From Cyanobium sp. E1_MAG_00006 (GTDB lineage Bacteria > Cyanobacteriota > Cyanobacteriia > PCC-6307 > Cyanobiaceae), in contig JAIYAQ010000031.1 in the NCBI GenBank assembly GCA_027488975.1, positions 1-49,684 of the forward strand: a stretch of 49,684 bases of DNA. Reading direction: 5' to 3'. A model generated the notes under the pieces. It made no database searches and had not been told where the DNA came from. It worked only from the letters and a program-made list of their open reading frames with translations. A program made the position numbers and the translations under genes. Below, piece by piece: positions 16,551 to 23,563 of this stretch. Within the stretch, counting starts at the first letter, position 1. Each line of letters begins with the position of its first letter.

Positions 16551-16981
16551 TGACTGCCAGGAAAGATGAAGCCCCTGCCGCCGGTCAGGCAGCCATCAAC
16601 AACGTAGCCGCAGTGACGCCGTTTTCTGGTGGCGGCGGATTGATCCAGACCACCTCCGGTTGATTCCAACAGCGGGTGGATCGACTCCAACGCCGTGGAT
16701 GACGTTGACGGGCTTGCTCGTAGACGCCGGCACGGTGGCGGCTGATCGCAACGGCTTCTCCGCTGTGGCGCTGGGACGGCGTCACGAACCGGATGCCGCT
16801 GTGACGGTGCCGATCGTTGTACCAGCCCACGAACCCCGCCACCCAGGCGCAGGCCTCCTCGACGCTCTGGAAAGGACGCCTCGGATAGTCCGGCCGGTAT
16901 TTCACGGTGCGGAACAGGGACTCCGAGTAGGGGTTGTCGTTGCTCACCCTCGGTCTGGAGAAGGATCTGAGCACACCCAAC
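16551..16981 (-). mobile_element. IS3-type element, OrfB end only
   Basis: The left end at 16551 reads TGACTGCCAGGAAAGATGA and matches the end at 241-259. The element carries the 3' part of its orfB (16585-16980) and is interrupted at 16981/16982 by a complete IS3 element. The missing 5' part of the element is not found directly after 18248, so a deletion probably accompanied or followed the second insertion. Confidence 0.7.
16585..16980 (-). pseudogene. IS3-type OrfB, C-terminal fragment
   Basis: The frame reads GVLRSFSRPRVSNDNPYSES and then LFRTVKYRPDYPRRPF, WVAGFVGWYNDRHRHSG and FVTPSQRH. This is the end of a DDE integrase core of the IS3 superfamily; SNDN-(P/A)-(F/Y)-S-E carries the catalytic glutamate. 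The upstream two thirds, including the first two catalytic aspartates, are missing because another IS has inserted at 16981. It is non-functional. It is the same IS type as the OrfA piece at 1-164. Confidence 0.75.
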
Positions 16982-16996
16982 TGAAGTGGGTGCCTT

Positions 16997-17903
16997 TTAC
17001 TGGACAGCTCTGGCCCCTGAAATCGTTAACTCTGGGCGGGAGGAACAGGGTTCGGTCTCAGTGTAGACCTCATGGGGAGTTTTTCCTCCCAGGGAGCTGT
17101 GTGGCCTTACATGGCAGTACCTCCACAGGAATCGGGCCAGGCTGATTTCGGCATCCCAGCCCTCGCTGTAGGCACGCAGATACACCTCCTCATACTTGAG
17201 GGTTCTCCAGAGTCGTTCAACGAGGATGTTGTCGTAGCAGCGCTTCCTTCCTGACCAGCTGATCTTGATCTCCTCAGCCTGCAGCCTGGCCACGAAGTCA
17301 CCAGATGTGAATTGACAGCCCTGGTCAGAGTGGAAGATCTCTGGCCTGCGACCACCTTCCAATGCCATCTCCAGGGCATCGAGACAGAACTCCGTGTCAA
17401 GGGTGTTGGAGAGCTTCCAGCTGAGCACGTTCCTGGAGAATAGATCCACGATCGCCACCAGGTAGAGAAAGCCTTTCTGCAGCGGGATGTAGGTGATGTC
17501 GGTGGCCCAGGCTTGATCCACAGACGTGATCTCCCTGAGATCGACCAGGCAAGGAAATCGCACGGATGGATCGCCTGGAACCGTGGTGCGGGGTTTCTGG
17601 TAGATCGCTCGCAAACCCATGCGGCGCATGAGGTTTCGGACCCGGCCGCGGCTGATCGGGATCCCTTCTCGGGCCAGGTAAGCGACCATCCGCCGGCTGC
17701 CGCTGCAGGGATCCTCCAGGTAGAGGGCGTCGATCCTGGCCATGATCCGCAGCGTCGATTGACGTACTGACACCGGCCGGTAATAGAGCGTCGATCGCGG
17801 CAGGCCCAGCAGCGGGCATTGCCGGCAGACGCTGAGCTCAGGGTGGTCGTGATCGACCAGTTTTCGCAGTTCATGGGCGTCAAAGCAGCTGAGATTTTTT
17901 TTT
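16997..17903 (-). CDS. IS3-family transposase OrfB (DDE integrase)
   Basis: The protein reads SCFDAHELRKLVDHDHPELS, then LLGLPRSTLYYRP, and a retroviral-integrase-like core. All three acidic residues are present: D in WATDITYIP, D in IFHSDQG and E in NILVERLW. It ends HSSLGGKTPHEVYTETEP plus a short tail, so the domain is complete. No ATG or strong start lies at the beginning of this frame, so it probably depends on frameshifting from orfA at the A9 run. OrfB is in the +1 frame relative to orfA, not the -1 frame usual for IS3. Either the shift is unusual or one A has been gained; eight A would fuse the frames. Confidence 0.8.
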
Positions 17904-18167
17904 GAGCCACTCCAGCTCCATCTGCAGCTTGCCGATCTGCTGGAACAGGTCTGCCTCCTTGGCCTGGCCTTCTTCCTTGTCCTTGCTCTTGCTGCCCCTT
18001 GTGAACAGCTCACTGGCACCATCCAGAAGCTGCCGCTTCCACTGACTGACCTGGATGGGGTGGATGGCGTGATCAGCGGCGATCTCCTGGATCGTCTTGC
18101 GACCACTGATCGCCTCCATGGCGACCCTGGCCTTGAATTCGGGGCTGTGGGTGCGGCGCTTGCTCAT
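17880..18167 (-). CDS. IS3-family transposase OrfA
   Basis: From the ATG at 18167 it reads MSKRRTHSPEFKARVAMEAI, then GRKTIQEIAADHAIHPIQVS, a helix-turn-helix for binding the IS ends. A short coiled-coil-like segment (QIGKLQMELEWLKKK) follows, which in this family mediates multimerisation. At 95 residues the length is normal for OrfA. The gene ends just after a run of nine A on the coding strand (17895-17903), where orfB begins. In IS3 elements an OrfAB fusion made by frameshifting is the active transposase. Confidence 0.85.
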   Translation of the reverse strand: MSKRRTHSPEFKARVAMEAISGRKTIQEIAADHAIHPIQVSQWKRQLLDGASELFTRGSKSKDKEEGQAKEADLFQQIGKLQMELEWLKKKSQLL

Positions 18168-18257
18168 CGGTTGGGAGCCCCGTTCAGGGGCGGTACCCCG
18201 ACTCAAAGGCTAACGATGGGGCCTGTCCAGAAAAACCAGTCCACTTCACCTCAGAGC

Positions 18258-18281
18258 AAAACAACGCTCAAAGCAGCGTTG
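18258..18281 (-). terminator. Possible rho-independent terminator after the 18378 gene
   Basis: The hairpin CAACGCT-loop-AGCGTTG (18262-18281, 7-bp stem, 6-nt loop) is followed on the minus strand by four T. It lies about 100 nt beyond the stop of the oxygenase gene at 18378 and 10 bp from the IS border. The T-run is short. Confidence 0.4.
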
Positions 18282-18377
18282 CTGAACCCCGTTTGTCCAG
18301 AGTTTCCTTAACTGACTAGAGCTTATCTGGTTATTTCCAAGGCTATATGCTGAACCTGAATTCTAATCGATCTGCGA

Positions 18378-19037
18378 TCAATCCGAACAATCAACTCTGA
18401 CATTAAATGACAACGAACGTCGCTCGCCCGGCACATCAAATGGTTCCACACCATGCAACAACCAAGCAGGAAAAAGATAGAGGTCTCCAACAACCGGCAC
18501 AAAGCTAATAACTGAGCGACTCAAGAACTGCCTGCCTGAATGCAAGAATGTGATCTCCCCGCGGCGACGACCCAGAAGATAGTTATCGTTTGAGGTGCAC
18601 GGCTCCATGGCGGGAGTTTTTAAATACAGAATTCCCGCTACATCGCCAGAATGAAAGTGCATTGGACTTGCTGTATTTGCATACTGGCTGACAATCCAAG
18701 CGGCATCGAATGTGATCTCGCTTGGCCGGCTTCCATGAGCCAACTGAACATAACGACTTACAGATTCAGCAAAGACCGTTAGCAGGCTGCGATCTTTTGT
18801 TCCAGTATTGCAAAGTAGATCGAGTGAGAGGGCCAGCTCCGATGAGACGCCATCCGTAATCTCTAGGTCAACCTCAGAGTTCAAATTGTCAATCATTAAA
18901 GGATCTATCCTTCGTCGCCCAATCAAAGGACCAAACGGCGAAAATAGCGTAGGGTCGGCATCTGTGTGCCCTTGTCGAATAGGGATTGCTTCGGCTTCAT
19001 AGGCCTTAATTCGCCTTTCAGCATCAGAAGAATCCAC
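18378..19037 (-). CDS. Putative 2-oxoglutarate/Fe(II)-dependent oxygenase (TIGR02466-like)
   Basis: The 219-residue protein has the core of a double-stranded beta-helix oxygenase. SPMHFHSGDVAGILYL carries the candidate iron ligands H127/H129 and D132. LFPAWLLHGVEPF holds the distal histidine H195, and GERRSLSFNV holds R206/R207, the probable 2-oxoglutarate salt bridge. This arrangement resembles the TIGR02466 group of putative 2OG-Fe(II) oxygenases. The start is a GTG, preceded by a weak CAGG. It runs in the same direction as the methyltransferase and second oxygenase upstream but is separated from them by 422 bp, so co-transcription is uncertain. The substrate is unknown; hydroxylation of a small molecule or peptide is an inference from the family and neighbours. 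Confidence 0.7.
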   Translation of the reverse strand: MDSSDAERRIKAYEAEAIPIRQGHTDADPTLFSPFGPLIGRRRIDPLMIDNLNSEVDLEITDGVSSELALSLDLLCNTGTKDRSLLTVFAESVSRYVQLAHGSRPSEITFDAAWIVSQYANTASPMHFHSGDVAGILYLKTPAMEPCTSNDNYLLGRRRGEITFLHSGRQFLSRSVISFVPVVGDLYLFPAWLLHGVEPFDVPGERRSLSFNVRVDCSD

Positions 19038-19126
19038 TGTTAACCTGCATGGTCAACTCTGATAATAGCAGTCAACCTTTCCGCCAGGAAAACAATGGGG
19101 GAAGCCAGATTTAAGAGACGCAGGCG

Positions 19127-19321
19127 TCAGGCATTGCTTTCAATGTAAATGTAGCCTGATGGGGTAAGGTCATCCGAGTTTGCAATGGTGTCGCAAAGCG
19201 TATGAGTCAAGTCTGTGCCCTTATCCAGCGCGATTGCACAGGCTTTCGCAACTAGTGAATAACCTTCGCGTATCAGCGATCCTTAGCGTTTGTTAAGTTC
19301 AAAGGCCAAGTCTAGCTGCAT
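19127..19321 (-). pseudogene. Small reading frame with one in-frame stop
   Basis: The ATG at 19321 follows an AAGAG ribosome-site-like sequence at a spacing of five. It reads MQLDLAFELNKR, then a TAA (19285-19283), then 51 codons without a stop, GSLIREGYSLVAKACAIALD to the final YIYIESNA (TGA at 19129-19127). Apart from the TAA the 63 residues look like an ordinary soluble small protein. Codon use is like the flanking genes. I do not recognise it. It may be a small gene broken by one substitution, or the stop may be an error. An alternative is a 51-codon gene with a CTG start. It lies between an oxygenase and a methyltransferase, so a peptide substrate is conceivable but not shown. Confidence 0.3.
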
Positions 19322-19459
19322 AAGGACTCTTATTAGTCGTAGACCGACTAAAGGCGGCCACACAAGAGACTTCCCTGGTCTGACTGGAGCCAAGAAAAAA
19401 GTCAATACTTAAGCCTGCTCTGACTGCATTGTGCAACCCAAATCCTGTCCGTTTGTAAT
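19322..19459. other. Intergenic remainder in the oxygenase-methyltransferase gap
   Basis: The whole gap from 19038 to 19459 is 422 bp. Apart from the small reading frame at 19127-19321 I see no gene, tRNA or strong terminator in it. Longer frames crossing 19299-19661 on the minus strand lie mostly inside the methyltransferase gene and look like shadows. Confidence 0.4.
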
Positions 19460-20260
19460 TCAATGCCAAGAATGGCGATGTGCAGATCCGAGGCAGTAGA
19501 CCAGATTTCCATTCGCATGGAGGCCGTGGAGCGCAGCGAGGGAGCGTGCAAGCGGGTCTGACGACAAAACACCTTGCGATGGCATTATGAAGCGGTAGGT
19601 TGGAAACGTCTCGGCAGTAATGTTGATGAGATGAATGTCCGTGAATCCTGCATTCGCACAATGCTCAACAAGCTGCCTTGGGGCTATCCAAGGCTCCGGC
19701 CATGGGCCATAGCCTGCTAAAAGTTGGGCATGCACTTCAAGGAAGGCAGTTGCAGGCATGATCAGCAGGATATCTGTTACAACGAGCCGCCCCTCAGGTT
19801 TGAGAACGCGGAAAGCCTCACTGAGAAATTCCCCTCGCGATGCGAAGTGGAACATCGCTTCCACGCAGAACAATCGATCGAAAGAGGCATCAGGGAATGG
19901 CAAACGGCTTGCGTCGGCCTCAACCCAGCGGAACATGTTGTTGGCCTTTGGCCTCAATCTATTGCAGATATTGAGCTGTCTTGGATCGATGTTCAACCCT
20001 GTGAGTTCCAATCGCCGATAGCGAGCGTTAAGCTTCTCAATCAGCCCGCCCAACCCGCACGCAACGTCCAGCACACTGAGACCGTCTGCTAGGTCTCCTG
20101 CCTTGATCACCAGGTCGTCTAGCTGAGCCTGCCCAGCAACCAGGCCACCGGATATCTTGCTTCCAACAGGCCAGTAGCCAAGGTGAATCGACCGGGATTC
20201 ATGACCCTCCAAAAAGTCTTCAAGTATGGCTTCAAGATAAAGAGGCAGGCTACTTGGCAT
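19460..20260 (-). CDS. SAM-dependent class I methyltransferase
   Basis: The 266-residue protein has a Rossmann methyltransferase core. Motif I is VLDVACGLGG at residues 63-72, followed by an acidic beta-2 region (LTGLNIDPRQL) and VEADASRLPFPDASFD. The FRVLKPEGRLVVTDIL segment is typical of the UbiE/RebM/sarcosine-methyltransferase-like group of small-molecule C-, N- or O-methyltransferases. The N-terminal IHLGYW motif is also common in that group. The ATG lies 4 nt after the stop of the upstream oxygenase gene (20265-21110), so the two are almost certainly one operon and probably act on the same substrate. The substrate cannot be inferred. Confidence 0.8.
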   Translation of the reverse strand: MPSSLPLYLEAILEDFLEGHESRSIHLGYWPVGSKISGGLVAGQAQLDDLVIKAGDLADGLSVLDVACGLGGLIEKLNARYRRLELTGLNIDPRQLNICNRLRPKANNMFRWVEADASRLPFPDASFDRLFCVEAMFHFASRGEFLSEAFRVLKPEGRLVVTDILLIMPATAFLEVHAQLLAGYGPWPEPWIAPRQLVEHCANAGFTDIHLINITAETFPTYRFIMPSQGVLSSDPLARSLAALHGLHANGNLVYCLGSAHRHSWH

Positions 20261-20264
20261 TTAC

Positions 20265-21110
20265 TCAACCCCAGCAGTAGACAGCACGCCGATTAATGGC
20301 ATGTGCCATGAAACTGCAAGCTGTCCATCGTGTTCTTATTCCCTCTACGGGGGTCACACGATGATAGTGGCGCCCTGAATCAACGACAACGATGTCGCCC
20401 GGCGATAAGGGCAGAAGTAATGAACATGCTCGCGACAGATCAGGGCGAAGAACTGTCGATGCCAGCGCGATGGGTACCCTAGCGCATGCAGGTACGACGT
20501 AGTCATAGACCTCAAGCACCCCACCGCTTTGTGGCCTATTGAATGCAAGGACTACCGAGAAAAGATCATCGCGAACAAGTGTCAGTAGATGTTCATAGGA
20601 GGGATTGTGAGCCTGCTCATTATCGCAATGAGGCGGGATGTATCCCTTGCAACCGTGACCACGAATAGTTGTCACTTGGTAGTTTTTGCCTTGCCTAGGT
20701 CCTGGGGGTGCACTATATGGCCTGCCTTCATCCAGCGATGAAAGCAGCGGCAACAACCGTTCGGTGAAACCCTCCCCTCGCGGTAGTAGTGCGTCGAGTC
20801 TCTTCAGATAGGAGGGGCCCTCGTTGAAGTATTCGTCCAAGCCGTCAGTAAGTAGATTTAAGTTCTGTCCATAAAACCAGCCGTTGAACTTTTCTGGAAA
20901 CGTTGTGCGACGCACTCCGGCCATTACTCCACGGCCGCTGTCCGCCAATTCCAGCTGCTCTGTTGCCCAGGCCATTGCCACGGCGTCATAGACACCACGT
21001 ACGACAAGGGCAGTGAGATCTCCATTGCGCACTTTCGTCACTGCGTTGGGATAGTGCGTGGCATCAGATGCGGAAATCTCAAGTAACTCCAACTTTGGGG
21101 ATGCGTTCAT
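20265..21110 (-). CDS. Putative 2OG-Fe(II) oxygenase, first gene of the methyltransferase operon
   Basis: The 281-residue protein has a jelly-roll oxygenase pattern. IPPHCDNEQ gives H161-x-D163. The hydrophobic strand LFSVVLAFNRPQSGGVLEVY follows, then GDIVVVDSGRHYHRVTPVEG with the distal histidine (H248 or H250). GIRTRWTACSFM has arginines R259/R261 for 2-oxoglutarate. The ATG is preceded by AAGGAG at a spacing of five (21116-21121), the clearest ribosome site in this part. Its sequence is not close to that of the other oxygenase at 18378, so the cassette has two different candidate hydroxylases. The family assignment is by motif only. Confidence 0.7.
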   Translation of the reverse strand: MNASPKLELLEISASDATHYPNAVTKVRNGDLTALVVRGVYDAVAMAWATEQLELADSGRGVMAGVRRTTFPEKFNGWFYGQNLNLLTDGLDEYFNEGPSYLKRLDALLPRGEGFTERLLPLLSSLDEGRPYSAPPGPRQGKNYQVTTIRGHGCKGYIPPHCDNEQAHNPSYEHLLTLVRDDLFSVVLAFNRPQSGGVLEVYDYVVPACARVPIALASTVLRPDLSRACSLLLPLSPGDIVVVDSGRHYHRVTPVEGIRTRWTACSFMAHAINRRAVYCWG

Positions 21111-21390
21111 GACAACTCCTTGTGGCCGACCGCTGACCTTTGGTGCATTGAAGGCAGTTGAGGATATTTGCCAATGTCGCGCTCTGTCAGCGCATCAGGG
21201 CTTGAAAACGTGCTTGGACTGACTCGCGCACTTGTTAGTCGCTTCGCTACTGGTACACCAGTATTTATGCGCGCGGGAGCTTTCGAGGCTCCTTCGGCGC
21301 CTCGTTCTGTCGCGATTTGTAACCCTTCCCGCCACTTGTATGAGGTCTTCGCGAGACGTGGCGGCGGCCCAAAAGATTCTAAGGAGTGGC

Positions 21391-21473
21391 CTCTGTCCAA
21401 CCGAGGAAAGGGGCGAATCCCTGAGAAGTCAATCGGGGCGACAGGATTCGAGCCTGCGACCTAGTGCTCCCAA
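21391..21473 (-). repeat. Direct repeat of the tRNA-Pro 3' region (attachment-site-like)
   Basis: It matches 23413-23507. The 55-nt stretch 21419-21473 differs from 23453-23507 at only three positions, and the similarity continues more loosely on the left to CTCTGTCCAACC in both copies. The right copy has an extra 11-bp duplication (TCCAACCCTCG). Similarity stops inside the anticodon loop, a typical crossover limit for tyrosine integrases. Confidence 0.8.
21434..21473 (-). pseudogene. Truncated tRNA-Pro, 3' half
   Basis: Forty nucleotides match the tRNA-Pro at 23468-23540 from its 3' end, through the T arm and variable region, to the anticodon loop, with one change. The 5' half is absent. 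It is not a functional tRNA. Confidence 0.85.
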
Positions 21474-21501
21474 GTCATGGCCGCCACCGCATAGAGCGCT
21501 T

Positions 21502-21516
21502 CCCCCCCCCCCCCCC
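21502..21516. repeat. Homopolymer C15
   Basis: Fifteen consecutive C lie between the tRNA fragment and the ISAs1 element, in non-coding DNA. The exact count may be unreliable. Confidence 0.8.
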
Positions 21517-21554
21517 AATCCATCAAGGTCTCGCAGCCCCCTTGGGCCGGCTCT

Positions 21555-22797
21555 CAGGGCTGATTCAAAGTGTGTCACAGGTGCTCTGGTCGGGGCTGTC
21601 AGCATGGGTTGAGCTGAGCGGGCTTGCCCCTGCTTTGTGCCTGAAACCGCTGCTGCCGCAACCGATCTCGATCTGATCAGCTACCTCAAGGCGATCCCGG
21701 ACGCGCGGATGCGGCGGGGAGTACGGTTTCCAGCTTGGTACCTGCTGCTGGTGGCCGTGCTCGGAATCCTGAGCCGCTGCCAGAGCCTGCGGGATCTGGA
21801 ACGTTTTGCCCGCCGGCACCACGTCGTTCTCACCGAGGCGCTGGGCCTTGATCTGCGGCGACCGCCATCGGATTCCTCGTTCCGCTACTTCTTCCTGCAG
21901 GTGGATGTGGCGGAACTGTGCGCTGCGATCCGTGACTTGACCATTGCACAGATCCCAGGCGGCGCAGCGGATCTCGACCAGCTGGTGTGTGACGGCAAGA
22001 CCCTGAGGGGCTCCATTGAGCCGACCAGCGGCGGCGGTTCGGCCTTCATTGCCCAGGTCACGCTGTACTCCGCCGCCCTTGGCGTGGCGATCGCTCAGGC
22101 CTGCTATGCCACGGGCGAAAACCATGAGCGGGCTGTGCTCAAGAAGCTCCTCGGCGAGCTGGATCTGGAGGGTGTGCTGATCCAGGCGGATGCCCTGCAT
22201 ACCCAGCAGCCGTTTTTCGGCAGCTCCAGGAGCAGGGGGCCGACTTCCTGCTGACGGTGAAAGCCAACCAGAAGACGCTGCATCGCCAGATCCTCAGCCA
22301 GTTCCAGGGCAAGCGGCACGTCCCTTTTCGTGGCAACGGATCACGAGATCAGCCACGGCCGCACCATCACCTGGACGCTGCGGGCCAAACAGGCACCGGA
22401 GCACATCCGTGAGGCCTGGATCGGTACCAGTTGGATCGTCGAGGTGGCGGCCACCGGCAGCCGCGACGGCAAGCCCTTTCAGGCCAGACACCTCTTTCTC
22501 ACTAGCCTGCGCACCACCCCAGAAGCCCTGCTGCAACTGGTACGAGACCGCTGGAGCATCGAGGGGTGGCACTGGATCCGAGACACCCAGCTCCACGAGG
22601 ATGCTCACCGCTACCGCGGCAATGGCGCCGGCGCGATGGCAACACTGCGAACCGCAGCCATGAACCTGCTGAGGCTGGCTGGTTTTCGGTCGATTCGAGC
22701 CGGGATGCAGGCGGTGATGCACGACATCACGGCACTGCTGAGGCTGGCACGGCGACAGCCGCAGCCCAACCCGTGCTGAGACTTTGAATCAGCCCTG
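21555..22797 (+). mobile_element. ISAs1-family insertion sequence, 1,243 bp
   Basis: Perfect 17-bp terminal inverted repeats are present: CAGGGCTGATTCAAAGT at 21555-21571 and its reverse complement at 22781-22797. They are flanked by an exact 10-bp target duplication GGCCGGCTCT (21545-21554 and 22798-22807). The element therefore inserted as a unit and its ends have not been rearranged. It holds one transposase gene, which has two compensating frameshifts. Confidence 0.92.
21637..22779 (+). pseudogene. ISAs1-family transposase, frameshifted
   Basis: The N-terminal part has the associated-domain motif DLISYLKAIPDARMRRGVRF and then VCDGKTLRGS of the DDE domain. The C-terminal part reads RDRWSIEGWHWIRDTQLHED, with the late catalytic region. 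Near 22213 one base is missing (a frame reading QLQEQGADFLLTVKANQK continues from there). Near 22330 one base is extra, and the original frame resumes with VATDHEISHGRTITWTLRA. An early stop at 22252-22254 results if the first frame is followed. Both shifts are needed to see the full family sequence, so the copy is probably inactive unless both are sequencing errors. Confidence 0.85.
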
Positions 22798-22889
22798 GGC
22801 CGGCTCTCTTCGCCGATGGCTGGAGCCAGTGAGCATGACCCAAGGCGAAACCCGCCAATCGTGAACGGATCTGCATCGCTGCGTCGCGA

Positions 22890-23423
22890 CTACCCCAGCT
22901 TGGGGATACGCAAGGCGAGGGCCAGCTCCGACCAGTTGAACGCGCCCCCCGTGACTCCGAATGGCGGGAGCTCCTCGACGGCGATGGACTCTTCCATTTC
23001 GGTGCCACGTCGCATGTAGGCCCGATCCAGGACAACCACCGGCTTCCCTCCAAAGGTCCGGGTCGGGTGCAGCTTCGTTGTCAAACTCACCGGAAGGAGT
23101 TTGAGCAGGTCCGTCAAACGGTCCAAGTCCTCGGGGGCTTCCTCGTTCTCAAGATCAAAAGCGACGAACCTCTCCAGCAAGTGCAGCACCCTGGCGCTGT
23201 TGACAGTCGCCATGGTCGAGGCGGTGTCGGAGCGGTGGCGAAGGGCTTCCAGCTCTCGCTCCGCCTTCTCCACCGCGACGCCGACGATGGTGGGATCCAG
23301 CGCCTTCAGGGCGCAGATCGTGGCCTCAAGATCGGTTTCGCGGGGATCCACCGGCCGCCCTTGCTGGGCCTGTTGTTGCCAGAGCGTTCCCAGGGTCGGC
23401 CTATTGATCGGCTCTCTGTCCAA
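22890..23423 (-). CDS. Hypothetical protein, possibly a truncated remnant
   Basis: 177 codons from a TTG start read MDREPINRPTLGTLWQQQAQ. A charged helical middle (VEKAERELEALRHRSDTAST, VLHLLERFVAFDLENEEAPED) leads to an ending with GGKPVVVLDRAYMRRGTEME. I do not recognise the family. No ribosome site precedes the TTG, and the first codons lie in the repeated attachment-site sequence 45 bp from the tRNA. It may therefore be the 3' part of a longer gene fused to the att region. Codon use is GC-rich and consistent, so the frame looks genuinely coding. It lies between the ISAs1 element and tRNA-Pro. Confidence 0.5.
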   Translation of the reverse strand: MDREPINRPTLGTLWQQQAQQGRPVDPRETDLEATICALKALDPTIVGVAVEKAERELEALRHRSDTASTMATVNSARVLHLLERFVAFDLENEEAPEDLDRLTDLLKLLPVSLTTKLHPTRTFGGKPVVVLDRAYMRRGTEMEESIAVEELPPFGVTGGAFNWSELALALRIPKLG

Positions 23424-23507
23424 CCCTCGTCCAACCGGGGGAGGGATCGAAACCCTGAAAAGTCAGTCGGGGCGACAGGATTCGAACCTGCGACCTAGTG
23501 CTCCCAA
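23413..23507 (-). repeat. Direct repeat overlapping tRNA-Pro (attachment-site-like, intact side)
   Basis: This is the partner of 21391-21473. It includes the 3' 40 nt of the functional tRNA and about 55 nt beyond its 3' end. The DNA between the two copies (about 2 kb) holds only the ISAs1 element and the orphan reading frame. Confidence 0.8.
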
Positions 23508-23540
23508 AGCACCCGCGCTACCAAGCTGCGCCACGCCCCG
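23468..23540 (-). tRNA. tRNA-Pro (anticodon TGG)
   Basis: The minus strand folds as a complete cloverleaf. The acceptor stem is CGGGGCG pairing with CGCCCCG, and the D arm contains AGCTTGGTAGC. The anticodon stem-loop is GGTGC-TTTGGGA-GCACT with anticodon TGG, which reads CCA, and the T arm is GCAGGTTCGAATCCTGT-like. CCA is not encoded. It sits 23 bp after the DUF2811 gene on the same strand and marks the border between accessory DNA and core genome. Confidence 0.93.
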
Positions 23541-23563
23541 TCGGATGCACCATAGCGAGCGGC

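Larger units (their letters stand above)
16982..18248 (-). mobile_element. Complete IS3-family insertion sequence, 1,267 bp
   Basis: Imperfect terminal inverted repeats are visible. The left end begins TGAAGTGGGTGCCTTTTACT (16982-17016). The right end, read inward, begins TGAAGTGGACTGGTTTTTCT (18248 down to 18218). Both continue with GGACAG and then CCCC. Inside are orfA (17880-18167) and orfB (16997-17903). No target duplication is seen: the left flank ends AAC and the right flank starts CCT. This suggests that recombination or deletion altered one side. The element disrupts an older IS. Confidence 0.85.
21111..21554. other. Gap with tRNA fragment, poly-C run and IS boundary
   Basis: This interval upstream of the oxygenase operon should hold its promoter; no clear -10/-35 pair stands out. 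It contains the truncated tRNA-Pro copy (21434-21473) within a longer direct repeat, a run of fifteen C (21502-21516), and the left flank of the ISAs1 element. Frames over it that end in GATGFEPAT are the usual artefact of translating antisense tRNA. Confidence 0.6.

Noticed and set aside
21168-21464. Plus-strand frame ending GATGFEPAT, and the similar one at 23067-23498
   Set aside because: This ending is the known artefact from translating tRNA antisense DNA; both lie over the tRNA-Pro repeat.
21565-22722. Minus-strand frames inside the ISAs1 element
   Set aside because: They are opposite a recognisable transposase and do not resemble passenger genes.
1-23467. CRISPR array or cas genes in the accessory region
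   Set aside because: The only repeats are LamG-module duplications, IS ends and the tRNA repeat; there are no regularly spaced short repeats and no cas-like proteins.
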